64,000 nucleotides of DNA from Tolypeutes matacus. Its lineage: Eukaryota > Chordata > Mammalia > Cingulata > Chlamyphoridae. Shown one piece after another: positions 41,881 to 52,833 of the stretch. Positions within the stretch are counted from its first letter, which is position 1. Each line of letters opens with the position of its first letter. The position numbers and the translations under genes were made by a program. The stretch is from NCBI GenBank assembly GCA_026826555.1, contig JAKSZT010054215.1, positions 19,947,673 to 20,011,672 of the forward strand, read 5' to 3'. A model generated the notes under the pieces. It worked only from the letters and a program-made list of their open reading frames with translations. It was not told the DNA's origin and did no database searches.

Positions 41881-44150
41881 TAAAATAAATAGGTGAAGCA
41901 TCATGTGATGTTTAAAACAACCAGATGGGGCAGACAGGGAAGAAACTTCTTTCATCATTTTACAGCTAGAGACAGTGAGACAGAAAAATAAATAAATAAG
42001 TACAGGTACACAGGTTGTGGCTTTTTCCACTTAGTACTGGGCCCCTTTTCATCAATGTGAAAATTAAAATCGATGAGCCATGTCTATATCTGAGTTGTTG
42101 CTGTATGAACGCAAGTGCATATAGCCAGAGTGGAAAGCATCCCCCAAGGGCTGTCTCCAGTGCTGTTTCCCTGGGTGGTTCTTTGGTCCTGTCAGTGGTC
42201 ATCTAACGTGCTTGATCACACAGCAGTGGCCGTGTCCCTTTGTCCCTTTAAAACCCTGGCTGAATTCACAACAGTCATTTGGACTCAGCCTATGTCAACA
42301 CAAACATTTCCCTTCAAATCCAGAAGGAAAGAAATCATAAAGATAACTGGCTATAATGATTTTACACGTCCCTTGATACTGCCTGAGTAATTTTCAATTT
42401 AGCATAAAGATACCAGTCCTGAGATCAAACCTGGTCAGGTCTGGCTTCTCCCCTGCTGAACTTATCATGCACCTGCTGTCTCTTTTTAAGGTTTGTGGGG
42501 AGCTTGCTCCTTCATTAGGGCAAATGCCTGCAAGGCTGAGCTCTGGAGACCCTGCCTCTGGTCCCTTGTGGAATAGCCCAAGGCTAGATGGTCTATTGTC
42601 AGACTCAAGTACGAACAGTGAACTCTAGAGCCAGATTTTCTCTGGCACATACACAAAAAGTCTCCATGCTATCCTTTGTAGCTACTTGGAATCCCTTGGA
42701 TGCTGTGGAAGAGAGAGTCAAAATCATACACAGCAAACAATGCTTTGAAATGGAATCTGCGATAGGTCCCGACCCTTCAAGAGTGGAACCAATTGAAAAT
42801 TAGCTTAGGCAAGATTTCCATGTGACTGTCCTCACTGGATCACAAAGAGTTACTCCAGAGAATTAATATTGTATTTTAAATTGGTTTTGCAGGAGGGACA
42901 CAATCCCACTACAGACTCTTCATTAAGCTGATTTATGGGGAGCAGCAGTTATTTCCCTGAAGGACGGCTATTTATTTGATCTCTAAGAAGATTATAAACA
43001 TCAAAATCCATATGGGAGGAGGGGCAGTTTTTTTCCCTCAGGCTCTTTCAAGGGAGTCTTTCAGGTGGTGAAGCTCCAGACATGGAGGGACCTGTAATAA
43101 AATCCAGAAAACACTTGTGTGCTTCTTAAAAATCAAATAAATACTTAAGAAAGAAGGTCTTAGAATGTGGAGAAGGAGAGTTCAGAGAAAGAAGGCCCAG
43201 TAACAGGCCCATTAGAAAATGTTGTAACTACAGGGCTGTGGGAAATTAAGTTGGGGGCAATTCCCTAGTTGCACCATCAAAACCTTTGGAGATGGGGCAC
43301 CTATTTTTACAGAATAAAAGTACTTCCTTTTTCATATTAAAAAACAAAAAACAAAACCCATGTGGTAAAATTGTGTGCTAATTTGAGTGCGAAAATCTAT
43401 TGGCTTGGCTCACCTCATTCTCACCCCAGGTATCTCCTTTTCTGGATTTTGCTGCTTCACACATGGAGGAAGCCGTCAAATGTGTGATGGAAGGCATTGT
43501 ATTAGAGATGAGGTAAAACAGAAAAAATGAGTACCAGGCAGTGCTCTGTAGGTCCTGCCAAAATATTCCCAGTTGATTGAAGGATATGCCATGCCATCAT
43601 CATAGTGCTGAAACTAAGAGAGGGTTGGCCAGACTGCAGAGGGAACTGAGGGGGCGAGGGCTGATTGCTGGACAGCCATTCCTTTTTCCAGGGAGAGCAC
43701 AAGTCCCTTCTCTCATCATATTATCCGACGCTGTATGTTCTACCTATTAGTCTTCCGGATCTGTAAGGCAGTAAGAAATCTTATGCTCTCAGAAGAGCTA
43801 TGCCATGCCGTCTCAAACAGAACAGTGTAGGTGCATTTACAGGGCAGGAAGGCAGAGAAGCCAATTGATTTTCACCTTTGCTGAGTTCAGAGTAAGACAC
43901 AATGGGTGAAGGCTGAAACCCAAGAGGTTTTGATTATAGAAGACAAATAACTTCATCAGACTGGGAACTCTCCTCCCTTCCCTCTACTCCATGCTATCTT
44001 CTCTCTGATTGGAATGCCTCATGTTTCAACTTCAGCCCATTTGGTCCTTTTCTGGCTTCAGCAGCCTAAAGAACATTGGCTCTTTCACTCTTTAGTGTAG
44101 CTTCAGACACGTTGAGGAAAGCTGCCTCCCCATACCTTCTTCCCCTCATT
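41881..44150. other. Unique, repeat-poor sequence with one weak exon-like segment
   Basis: No repeats are recognised over 2.2 kb. An exon-like segment is at 43430-43512: acceptor ctcattctcaccccag, donor atgag/gtaaaa, and one frame open over 27 codons (VSPFLDFAASHMEEAVK). It is short, so an open frame by chance is likely. Functional non-coding sequence is possible here, but this is inference only. Confidence 0.35.
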
Positions 44151-44154
44151 TCTT

Positions 44155-44470
44155 TATAAAAATATATTTTTTCTGGTTATAAAAATAACAAAGGCTTATA
44201 GAAAAATGCAGAAATATGTCCATTAATAAATCTTTACAAACACACATGATTTTTTTTACCTATACTATCTCACCAACATCTTTCCATCACAATGAATATT
44301 TCTTTACTCTGTAAGTAAGGTATTCCATCATAGAAGTGTAACAACACAATTTACTCAATTAGCTCCCCTCTTAGCCATTATTATTTAAGAAATGCTATGA
44401 TAAACATCATGGCAGCTAAATCCCTTTGCACAATTTTAATAATTTCTGTCAGATATATTACTAAACACTA
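44155..44470 (-). mobile_element. Old L1 3'-end fragment
   Basis: 'tctggttataaaaataacaaaggcttata', 'ccaacatctttccatcac' and 'tattccatcatagaag' followed by 'tagccattattatttaagaaatgctatgataaacatc' are antisense L1 3' sequence. Confidence 0.65.
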
Positions 44471-46102
44471 GGCAAACTAACAAAGTGTCTGAAGTCAGGC
44501 CAGTGGGTACATTTAGAAGGAAGTAGTGTGGGGGAGGGGGCCTATGTCTTATCTATCTTTCCATCCACAGCATTTGGCCCAGTCCTTGGCCATGGTAAAT
44601 AAGTGATAGACACTGAATGAATAAATAAGATGCAGTCCAGCTCATCAAAGTTTTTAATGTAACTCTAGTATTCTCGTGTCCAGCGCTTGCCTTCGGTAAG
44701 GAGGAGAAGTAAGCAACCCCTCAGTCTGCTCGTGAGACTTTGGTCCCTGCACCACCACCTGCCCCTCCTCCCCTCTGGCCGCACCATGCCCACCCTGCCA
44801 CCTAGCAGCCACGCTGCTCACCGAGTGCCCAGGGACCACATTTGGTGCCCTCTTCCCCCTCCCTCCCTCTCTTTCCCAAGATAGCTCCTCTTCCTCAGGA
44901 CACTTCCAGGTTTTTCTCAGGACTCTTTCCAGGTTTAGTTCAGATTTGAGTACTGAATTAATAAGGATAATTGAAAAGTCCATAAGGAAAGATAGCATAC
45001 CACTTCTCCCCATGAGGTCTGCCTTTTAAAAGAGGGCCTCAGTGCTTTGTGCCAGTTATTGTCATAACAGTACACAGCATTACAGTTTTGTTATGAGACC
45101 TAATTGAAATAATAAATATGAATAGTATGCAAAGTCCAGGCAAATGTAAGGTGAAATGGTGATTATGTTGGGAGACAAAAGCATTTTGAAGGATCAAATC
45201 TTATTTTTGATGCTCTCTCAACTCTTGGCTCCCCTTGAAAGTTCAGTTCTGGCAGAGAGTTTGAGACCTGAAAAACAAAGCCAACCACCAAATATCAGTG
45301 GCAAGGAGGGGCAAGGAGTTGAGAGGACGAGGAACCGCACCTAGCCCACAGGATGGCACCCGTGAACCAACCCTTCGACCACAACCTCCACGCCATTTAA
45401 TTAAATATTTTTCTGATGTTCATTTTTCAGAAAAGAAAACTGCAACCATATGATACAACCTTTCATTCAGCACAAATCAGAGCTGACTCCTGATATGTTT
45501 GAAGGAGACAAAAGATACCTAATTGAGCCTCTCACTGTCTCTTCACTACATCAACTGCTTTATACTTGATTTTGAAGATTACTCCAGGGCAGCAGAGAAA
45601 ATATGACATGGCTCATTTTCTCTCTATCAGTTCCCTAACCATTTCCACCGGGCAGGATCTGGCCACACTCCCCACTTATGTGCAGGTACTGCAGCAAAGG
45701 GTATTTTTCTAAACCATAAATTCTTCCTGACCTCACCAAACTATGAATGACATGTACCGATGATCACTAAAGCGTGGGAGAATCTTTACCTGAATTTAAC
45801 ATTGCCAATGTGAAAAAGGGCTAAAAGTTTAGAAACATTTATAAAACAATGGTTGCATAAGGCATTTATTTCATCAATTAATTTTACCCAAGAAATTTAG
45901 TCCAGGCTTAAGATGTGTTATAATGCACAATACACCTATCTAATACAGTTTTTCTACTATCCGTTTTGAATTTGTGGATCCAAGACTCTTTCTTTAGCAG
46001 AAAGAGACTAGTCTATGACAGGGAAAAGAATGTTGTAAATAAATGAGTAAAATGTATTAAAATTCGGTAAAGTCTTATATGACTTATAGAATTAATACTT
46101 AC
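44471..46102. other. Unique, repeat-poor sequence; intron of the candidate gene if the next exon is real
   Basis: No repeat is clearly recognised. A CT-rich part (44755-44880) produces frames without support. Confidence 0.4.
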
Positions 46103-46188
46103 ATAATCGACTCTGAATACTGCCATCCTGCGGTGCAGGAGGTATATTGTGAAGTAGCGAGTAATTAGGTATTCTAGCTCATCTTTAG
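46103..46188 (-). CDS. Candidate internal protein-coding exon, gene unrecognised
   Basis: On the minus strand a strong polypyrimidine tract and acceptor (tcatttcttttacttttctag) precede 86 bp. The segment ends exactly at a near-consensus donor (TAT/gtaagtatt). Two bases complete a codon from an upstream exon, then 28 codons are open to the donor: K, DELEYLITRYFTIYLLHRR, MAVFRVDY. The residue mix (aromatic, charged, one clear helix-like pattern) looks like real protein, unlike the shadow frames nearby. The sequence is unique and sits in a repeat-poor region. I do not recognise the family and found no partner exon in the window. A chance splice-bounded frame is the alternative. Confidence 0.45.
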
Positions 46189-46236
46189 CTAGAAAAGTAA
46201 AAGAAATGAAGAACAGAACATCAGTGACATTGGCTT
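46189..46236. other. Short unique spacer (acceptor side of the candidate exon)
   Basis: Holds the polypyrimidine tract (minus strand) of the exon at 46103-46188. Confidence 0.4.
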
Positions 46237-46251
46237 TGGAATCTGAATTTT

Positions 46252-46429
46252 TTTTTTTTAAGATTTAATTTATTTATTCATTTATCCCCCCCTTGCTGCT
46301 TGTGCTCGCCGGGTCAGCTAACCACGCCGTGCGGGCAGGCTTGCCCTCACCAGGAGGCCCCGGGAACCGAACCCGGGGCCTCCCATATGGTAAACGGGAG
46401 CCCTACTGATTGAGCCACAGCCGCTTCCC
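46252..46429 (-). mobile_element. tRNA-derived SINE, long form with internal deletion
   Basis: Minus strand: 'ggaagcggctgtggctcaatcag', B box 'gggttcggttcccgg', body 'cgcacggcgtggttagctgacccggcgagcacaagc', and a tail of (aaata)n. A perfect 15-bp duplicate, tggaatctgaatttt, flanks it (46237-46251 and 46430-46444). Its body has the same internal junction as the SINE at 15373. Confidence 0.95.
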
Positions 46430-46444
46430 TGGAATCTGAATTTT

Positions 46445-47870
46445 AAGAGAGTTGTTATTTACCTAGTACCATTTAGAAAGATGCTGTAAAGTTTGCAGAG
46501 AAATCTGTATCTCCTGTAAATCCCTTTTCATTTTCTTTAAATCTATTTTAAGTCATATTAAAGTTTAGTATAGTAAATTCAAATTTTACAAGAAGATATT
46601 CTGTATCAGGGAATAACATTATAGATTCTGTCTTTCGACATTACATTGTCTTATGTAGAGAAAGAACCAAATACAAATCTACGTCAAATTACACCGAGAG
46701 GAGGCGGCAGGAGCAGTTTGGAGAAAGAACTGGCCTATGACTTGTTCTTTTATTTTGAAAAGTCAGCCGCACCAGTGGCTACGCTCCTCATTTATCCAGC
46801 ATGCTCTGAGTGGCTGCCACTACATTTGACTGGAACATGAAAGGTAAGACAAGATGCCAGCCCTCAATAAGCATGTAATCTCATGGGGAATCGAACATCT
46901 GAGCACGAGTGCAGTACCAGAGGCACTTCACAGTGTGTGAATCAGCCAGGTAGGCATGCCGAGGGAGCAGCCAATTCCCACCAGGAGCGGGGTGGGCAAG
47001 GAGGCAGAGAAGAAGGTGGAGGGAGGAGGCAGGCAAATCTCCAGAGAGAAAAGGCCAAACTAGTTCTCCAGACCGACCAGTCGGGTGAAGGGCGCTGTGG
47101 ACAGTGGAAATGACGATATTAAACTGCTGGCGGCCTCTGGGAAAATGCCAAAGGAGACTCAGCAAGGTAGTCTCTCCATCCTTCCATCAGTGCCTAGAAG
47201 ATCAAACGCAGCTGAGGAAAGAGCTCCGAGCTGAGTACAGAATGACGCCGGCCGCCAAGGCTGTGCGGCGGGAACGACGGTCTCTGGGGTGAGTCACTGA
47301 GTCCACGCGGCTGGCGTGACCCAGAACCTCAAGCCGAGTGCCATGGACTTGCACGAGAGGCTTTTTGAATTTCCGTCTGAGAGTAATAATCGCAGATTTA
47401 TGAATGATCTCACACTTCTCCCCTCCTAGGGGTTCAGCTGCCTTTTGATCCACAATTGGGAACATCTGAGGACTGTTTGTTTTGAGCGCTGCCTTCTGTC
47501 ATGCGGATGGAGGCAGTTAAACTATTTGTTGTGCCCCGGGGCATTGCTTTACCCAGTGTTTGGATTCTCTGCCCTGGTAGGGAGGATGCTTGGGAGAGCC
47601 GTGTGCCTAGTGCCCTGAGCTGCACAACATTCCTTAAAGCTGGCGTTGGGACCCACTGGGCCCCTTCAGGCAGGTCAGTGCCCCAGGCTTGCAGGCAGCT
47701 TTGGACTCTAACTGCTGCCACCGGTTCCCAGGAGAAAGTGGGTTGCGGGTTTCCAATAGTTAATGTCAAAATGGAAGTTTTAGAATACAACCCATTTCTC
47801 TCCAGGGTCTAGTTTTATTCAAGCTCTGGAGAAACTCAGGGTTAGAGGAAAACGAGGGTAAGACCTGGCA
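46445..47870. other. Unique sequence, GC-richer 46880-47400
   Basis: Several frames of 60-118 codons overlap here on both strands, but none has splice context or family resemblance. The GC-richer part has scattered CpG but is too short and CpG-poor for a clear island. No repeat is recognised. Confidence 0.35.
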
Positions 47871-47874
47871 ATCA

Positions 47875-47965
47875 TTTTGCTTCCCACAGCATCCTCAGTG
47901 CCTGGCAGGAAGCCTGGCACACAGTAGGTACACAGTACAACTTTGTGGGATGAACAGAGTGCAGT
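47875..47965 (+). mobile_element. LINE-2/MIR 3'-end fragment
   Basis: 'cagtgcctggcaggaagcctggcacacagtaggtacacagtac' recalls the shared L2/MIR 3' end. Confidence 0.6.
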
Positions 47966-48268
47966 AATTAAGGACTAGAGAGAAATAATAAAATTGTAAA
48001 TATTTGTGCCTAATCCTTTATATTTCAATATTTTAAACACAGTCCTGTTGTATTAAACTTTGATTTTGGAAAAACAAAGTAGAAAATTAAACCGCCAAAT
48101 GAGTTGAGCAACAGTTTGTGGCCTCATAAATTAATTACATGCAAAGTACTTAGAAGATGAGAGAAAGATTATTAAATCCAACCATCTAAGGACAAGACAA
48201 ACAATGGACTCTGGATTAAAAATAAAAGTTAATAAACTATGACAGGGTGAATCAAACAAAGAAATATA
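47966..48268. other. AT-rich unique sequence
   Basis: Nothing recognised. Confidence 0.4.
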
Positions 48269-48270
48269 TT

Positions 48271-48690
48271 TTTAAAAGATTTTATTTATTTATTTCCGCT
48301 CCCCCTGCCCTTGTTTTTGCGCTCGCTGTCTGCTCTCTGTGTGTTCTGTGTCTGCTTGCCTTCTCTTTAGACGGCACCGGAAACCGATCCTGGACCTTCT
48401 GAAGTGGAGAGAGGCTGGTCGATCTGTAGTGCCACCTCAGCTCCCTGATTTGCTGTGTCTCTCATTGTCTCCCTTCTGTGCCCCTTTTTGTTGCGTCATC
48501 TTGCTGCATCAGCTCTCCTGCGGGGGCCAGCTCTCCATGCGGGCCAGCACTCTGTGTGGGCTAGCTCTCCACTCGGGCCAGCTCATCGTGCAGGCCAGCT
48601 TGCTTTTCACCAGGAGGCCCTGGGAATCGAACCCTGGACCTCCTATATGGTAGACAGGAGCCCAATCACTTGAGCCACATCCGCTTCCCC
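48271..48690 (-). mobile_element. Long two-part tRNA-derived SINE
   Basis: Minus strand: head 'ggggaagcggatgtggctcaag', B-box region 'agggttcgattcccaggg'. A middle with several gagctggcccg(c/a) repeats follows, then 'gcagcaagatgacgcaac' and a second tRNA-like region 'gggagctgaggtggcac...ccaggatcggtttccgg'. It ends 'gcgagcgcaaaaacaaggg' and an (aaata)n tail. The DAS-type build is as in armadillo/sloth SINEs. No clean duplicate was found. Confidence 0.88.
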
Positions 48691-50920
48691 AAAACAGATA
48701 TTAATTGCATACAGTCGGCCAGGTGTTCGAGGGCAAGTGCCTATCTGGCAAGACCCACGTCTGTCCCAATTCTAAGGAGCGTGGCACATGAGTCCCAGGG
48801 TGGAAGGCTTTTCCCACAAAGTGCTCTTTACTTCTGTGTTGAGGGTCTGCGTGGACAGAAGATGTTACTTAATCCATTTAATTCTGTGGGGTACACAAAG
48901 AATAGCTCTCATCTTTGGGAAATTAAATGGAATGAAAATGTGTGCAAGCCATGTTCCAAACCCAGGCTGGGGCCTCTAACGTCTAGGGTAGGGGCGGGCA
49001 CTGAGTAAGGGGAAGGCAGTCGGTGAGGGGGAAACGTAAAGCAGGTGATGCAAGAAGCCCGATGCTCTTGAGGTTCTCCAGGGTGGATCCCTGATGTTCC
49101 TAAGGGTGCAACCCACCTCGACTTTTCCCCCTCAGAAAAATACTAGTTTTCTAGCTCCTTCTCTATCATCGAAATGTACTTGTTTTGTCCCTTATTTACT
49201 AAGGGTCTCTTATAGGTGATTCACTACCTTGATAACTTAGTGAGATGATGTGTTAATGGCTAGTAGCAGTGAATGAAATGATCTCATCAGCATCAGATCT
49301 CATTTGCCTTTTACCTTGAATGCCTTAATTCGAAAAACATGGCTAAGGTGAGCCTTTCGGGCACTATGAGGAGACCAGTGGGAAGCTATTTGGAATGAGG
49401 GTAGTGGAGCTTCCATTGGTATTTTGATGCCACATCATTAGAGGGTGGCTGCCTTCTACAGAGATGGAAAGCAGGTTTCTAAGTCTTCCAGGGTGGGTAG
49501 TTGTGTATTCCACTGAAGACCACCTAGAGGCATAGAAACCACAGAAACCCAGGGCAGTTCATTTCTGGATTTGATTTTCTAAGATCGATAAATCCAAATG
49601 TTGAACTAAAATATCTTCTTTTAAAAGGTGAACTCATTTTCTTCTGTTTCTATATGAGTGAAGCTGGAAAACAACCAGGCAATAGGCCTTCTCATTAAGC
49701 ATTCTTTTATACTCTTGAGGACAGTAATTAGGTAATGTCCTCTCTACACAGCATAACCTCAATTTTTCTATACATCTCAATAAGAAGCCCTTTTCTGCTG
49801 CTTTATCACTATCCTGAACTTCTTCTGGATTTGCTCCAACTGTTCACATTTCTCAAATGAAAATGTACTCAGTTGTTGGTGGGGTGGTTTTCTCGCCATC
49901 TTAAGCTGGGCTTCTGATTTGGAAAGCTAACAGCCAGTGAAGTTCATAAAGAACAGTTACTTATTCTTTAAGGGCACTAAGGGGACATCTCCCCCCAAAT
50001 GTTAAACTTTTAGATAAAATAAAATTGAATCATAATCACTTTCTTGAACTTCCTTGAACTTCCCCAAGTCCCTCTAGAACCTAGTGTGAAGGCACAAAGT
50101 TTGGGGCAGAATTCGTATTTAAATTAGCCTCATATTGTTTCTAGCACTGAGCTGTCTTGCCTGTAATAGGCACTCATNNNNNNNNNNCATATTGTTTCTA
50201 GCACTGAGCTGTCTTGCCTGTAATAGGCACTCATAACAAATGTTTGTTGACCGCTGGATGCAGAAGAATGGCCATTTCAGCCCAAATCATCTCTCTCACT
50301 TGTTATATTTCCCATGTCTTCCAACATTCATATTTAGCGGACAGACAAAACGTGGGCTCTAAACAAATGCAATTTATTCCCTCTGTTTACTTAGGGTTTA
50401 ATCTCTTGTCACATTTTTGAGTTGGCTTTTTTTTTTTAGCTCAAGGATTACATGTTAGGGATGATTTTCTTGGAAGAAATCCAGTGTTCTTAGGGACGTT
50501 GGTTTTGAAGAAATTAGAGAAAATATCACATTTGAGCAAGGTTGATCTTTTAACAGAAACCCGACAATGTCCTGTAAAAATGAGGGTTGTAAACTCACTA
50601 CTTTAGATCCACAGCCCCCTTAGTGAGGTCCCAGCCCTTTGTGGGTGGGTGGTAAATGGTCAAATGCACTACACACTTCTCTTCTGAGGGTAGCAGTTTG
50701 CAGGACCTCCACTCTCTAACTGTTTAGAAACCCCAAGTCTGGAACATCGACTAGCTAGGGACAGCCTGCAGGGGCCTCCCCAGCCTCAGTGGACACGTCA
50801 CTGTTTCTAGATAGTGGCCATGGGTGCAGCAGACCAGAGGACCTTGTGTGGCACAGGATTGGACCAAGATCTGCAATAACAGGCAGTGGGGCCAGAAACA
50901 GGTGCTCTTGAGCAGCTTTT
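48691..50920. other. Unique sequence with one assembly-gap duplication
   Basis: No gene or clear repeat. The 47-bp stretch 50131-50177 is repeated exactly at 50188-50234 around a 10-N gap (50178-50187) and should probably be present once. It includes 'cactgagctgtcttgcctg', a MIR/L2-like word. Confidence 0.45.
50178..50187. other. Assembly gap (10 N) between exact 47-bp duplicates
   Basis: The bases before and after the N run are the same 47-bp sequence, so the gap is likely a failed overlap and not missing sequence. Confidence 0.95.
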
Positions 50921-50924
50921 TGTT

Positions 50925-51560
50925 TTAGTTTTTAATTCTGAAATCATTTCAAACTTATAGAACAGTTGTAAGAATAATACAGAGAACTCCTGAATACCCT
51001 GCACCCTTCATATTCTTTATTCCAATCCACCAATTCCCCCTCTCTCCCACTCTGTGTGTATATACATATGTATGTATACGTGTGTGTATGCACATATATA
51101 TATATTATATATGCACGTAATCATGGTCACCTCAGCGTTTTAAGTGTAGGTCGACTACATCACACCCCTCCACCCCTTAATAGTACTTTGTGTATACCCT
51201 AGAAACAAGATGTTCTTTCTCTTATTTAACCATAATACAGTTAACATCAAGAAATTTAATACTGATACCATAATTTTATCTCATTCATAATCCATAGTCC
51301 AATATTGTCAGTTGTCCCAATCATGCCCTTTAGAGTACAGTTTTTCCTTCAGTCCAGGGTTCAGCCCCATCACAGATTGCATCATGTCTCTGTAGTTTCT
51401 CTTGCTCTGGGACAATTCCCCAGCTGCTCTCTGTCTTTCAAGACATAGACATTTTTAAGAACACAGGCCACTTATTTTATAGAAAGCTCCTCAATTTGGG
51501 TTTGTCTGATATTACCTCATGATTATAATCCAAATAGATTTTGAGGGCTCTTCCGATCAC
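50925..51560 (-). mobile_element. L1M 3'-UTR fragment
   Basis: 'ttctgaaatcatttcaaacttatag', 'gaaatttaatactgataccataat', 'ccagggttcagccccatcacag' and 'ctcaatttgggtttgtctgatatt' are antisense L1M 3'-UTR blocks. A/T and TG-rich simple sequence lies at 51050-51120. Confidence 0.85.
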
Positions 51561-51561
51561 G

Positions 51562-51890
51562 CTAATGGCATCCCATCTCACTCACAATGAAATTCACACA
51601 CTTTACCAAGCTTTACAATGCTCTGTAAGGTCCGTCTTCTCAGCTTCCTCATGACTCATCCCTTGTTCACTCTGCCACAGGTCCTTTGTACTTGTTCCCG
51701 GTATGTTCTTCCCCAGGATCTTTGCTTGTCTTGCTCCCTCTCTTCATTTAGTTACATTTAGCTATAAACTGAAGTGATAATCTCAGCTTCTAATCCACAG
51801 CATTTTTTCCCCTTATTTGGAGCCCTTCCTTCCAAACAGACTTCTGAAAGCCTGATTCTCCCTGTGCCCTACCTCACTTTGTATGTATGT
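51562..51890 (+). mobile_element. LINE-2 fragment
   Basis: 'acaatgaaattcacacactttacc', 'acaatgctctgtaaggtccg', 'tcctttgtacttgttcccggtatgttcttccccagg' follow the L2 3' ORF pattern. Confidence 0.65.
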
Positions 51891-52460
51891 GTGTAACACT
51901 GATTAAAACTCTGCTGTGTGTAACGAGCCTGGCATCGCCACTCATTATACAGTCTTATAGGTGGAGTCTGTACTTAAAGCAGTGACTCTTCATTAAGGTG
52001 AGAGTGACATCTAGTGGACCAGTGATGACAACCTTTGAACTAAAGGTTCTTTTGATTACCCCTGAAGTTCTGAGGAGGGGCAAAACAAACATCCAAAAAA
52101 AGAAACAAACAACAGCAACAAAAAAAACTCCACCCTGATTCTTGGATAGATTCTGTCATGAGAGCTGAAATGTCAAGGGAGGTTCCTACTGAAGTTTGAC
52201 GCGGCCACTAATGAGTTCCAGATATCCGAAGATTCAGGTTTCCGTAATGTGTGTTGGGGGGAGGTGTAGTGAACAAGCCTATATGAGAAAAGTAAGATAC
52301 TTTGTTGGGTGAGACAGCTTAAGCTATTTATTTTTCAAGAGGTTGATTTATTACTTAAAGAGAATAGACATGAAATGAGTGTATGCTATCACGGGGTGGT
52401 GACAATGATTCAAAATTAAAGTCTTCAGTCATTAGGTGTGCTTAATTTAGAAAGCAATCA
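51891..52460. other. Unique sequence
   Basis: Nothing recognised; an A-rich run is at 52095-52130. Confidence 0.4.
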
Positions 52461-52462
52461 AT

Positions 52463-52675
52463 GGGGAGCAGATGTGGCTCAAGCAGTTGAGTGCCCACCT
52501 CCCACATGGGAGTTTCTGGGTTCGGTTCCTGATGCCTCCTGAAAGAACAAAAACAAACAATATGCAAAACAAACAAAAAAAAAACAACTGAAGGAAGCTG
52601 ATGTGGCTCAGTGGTTGAGCACTGGCTTCCCAAATATGAGGTCCTGGGTTCAATCCCTGGCCCCTGGTACCTAAA
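52463..52675 (+). mobile_element. Two adjacent tRNA-derived SINE monomers
   Basis: First: 52463-52588, 'ggggagcagatgtggctcaag', B box 'gggttcggttcc', A-rich tail with aaacaaac repeats. Second: 52590-52675, 'gaaggaagctgatgtggctcag', B box 'gggttcaatccc', A-rich end. They are head-to-tail on the same strand. Confidence 0.88.
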
Positions 52676-52733
52676 AATGGAAGAAAGGAGGGAGAGAGGG
52701 AGGAAGGAAGGGAGCGAAGGAAGGCAGGCAGCC
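52676..52733. repeat. Purine-rich (GGAA/GGGA)n tract
   Basis: Imperfect gaagg/gggag repeats directly after the SINE tail, probably grown from it. Confidence 0.85.
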
Positions 52734-52833
52734 TCCTACTTATTATTCTTTAAAAGATAAACAGACGAAATGCTGGAGTATGGAAACATGTCAAAAGCTA
52801 GCTTTAAAAAGCCAGGTAAAAATATTTTATCAT

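Noticed and set aside
47434..47812. Frames of 118 and 103 codons on opposite strands in GC-richer sequence
   Set aside because: No splice sites in suitable places, no protein family resemblance, and equal openness on both strands suggests composition only.
51050..51120. Alternating TG/TA sequence, possible Z-DNA or regulatory site
   Set aside because: Short, interrupted simple sequence inside an L1 3' UTR; no added signal.
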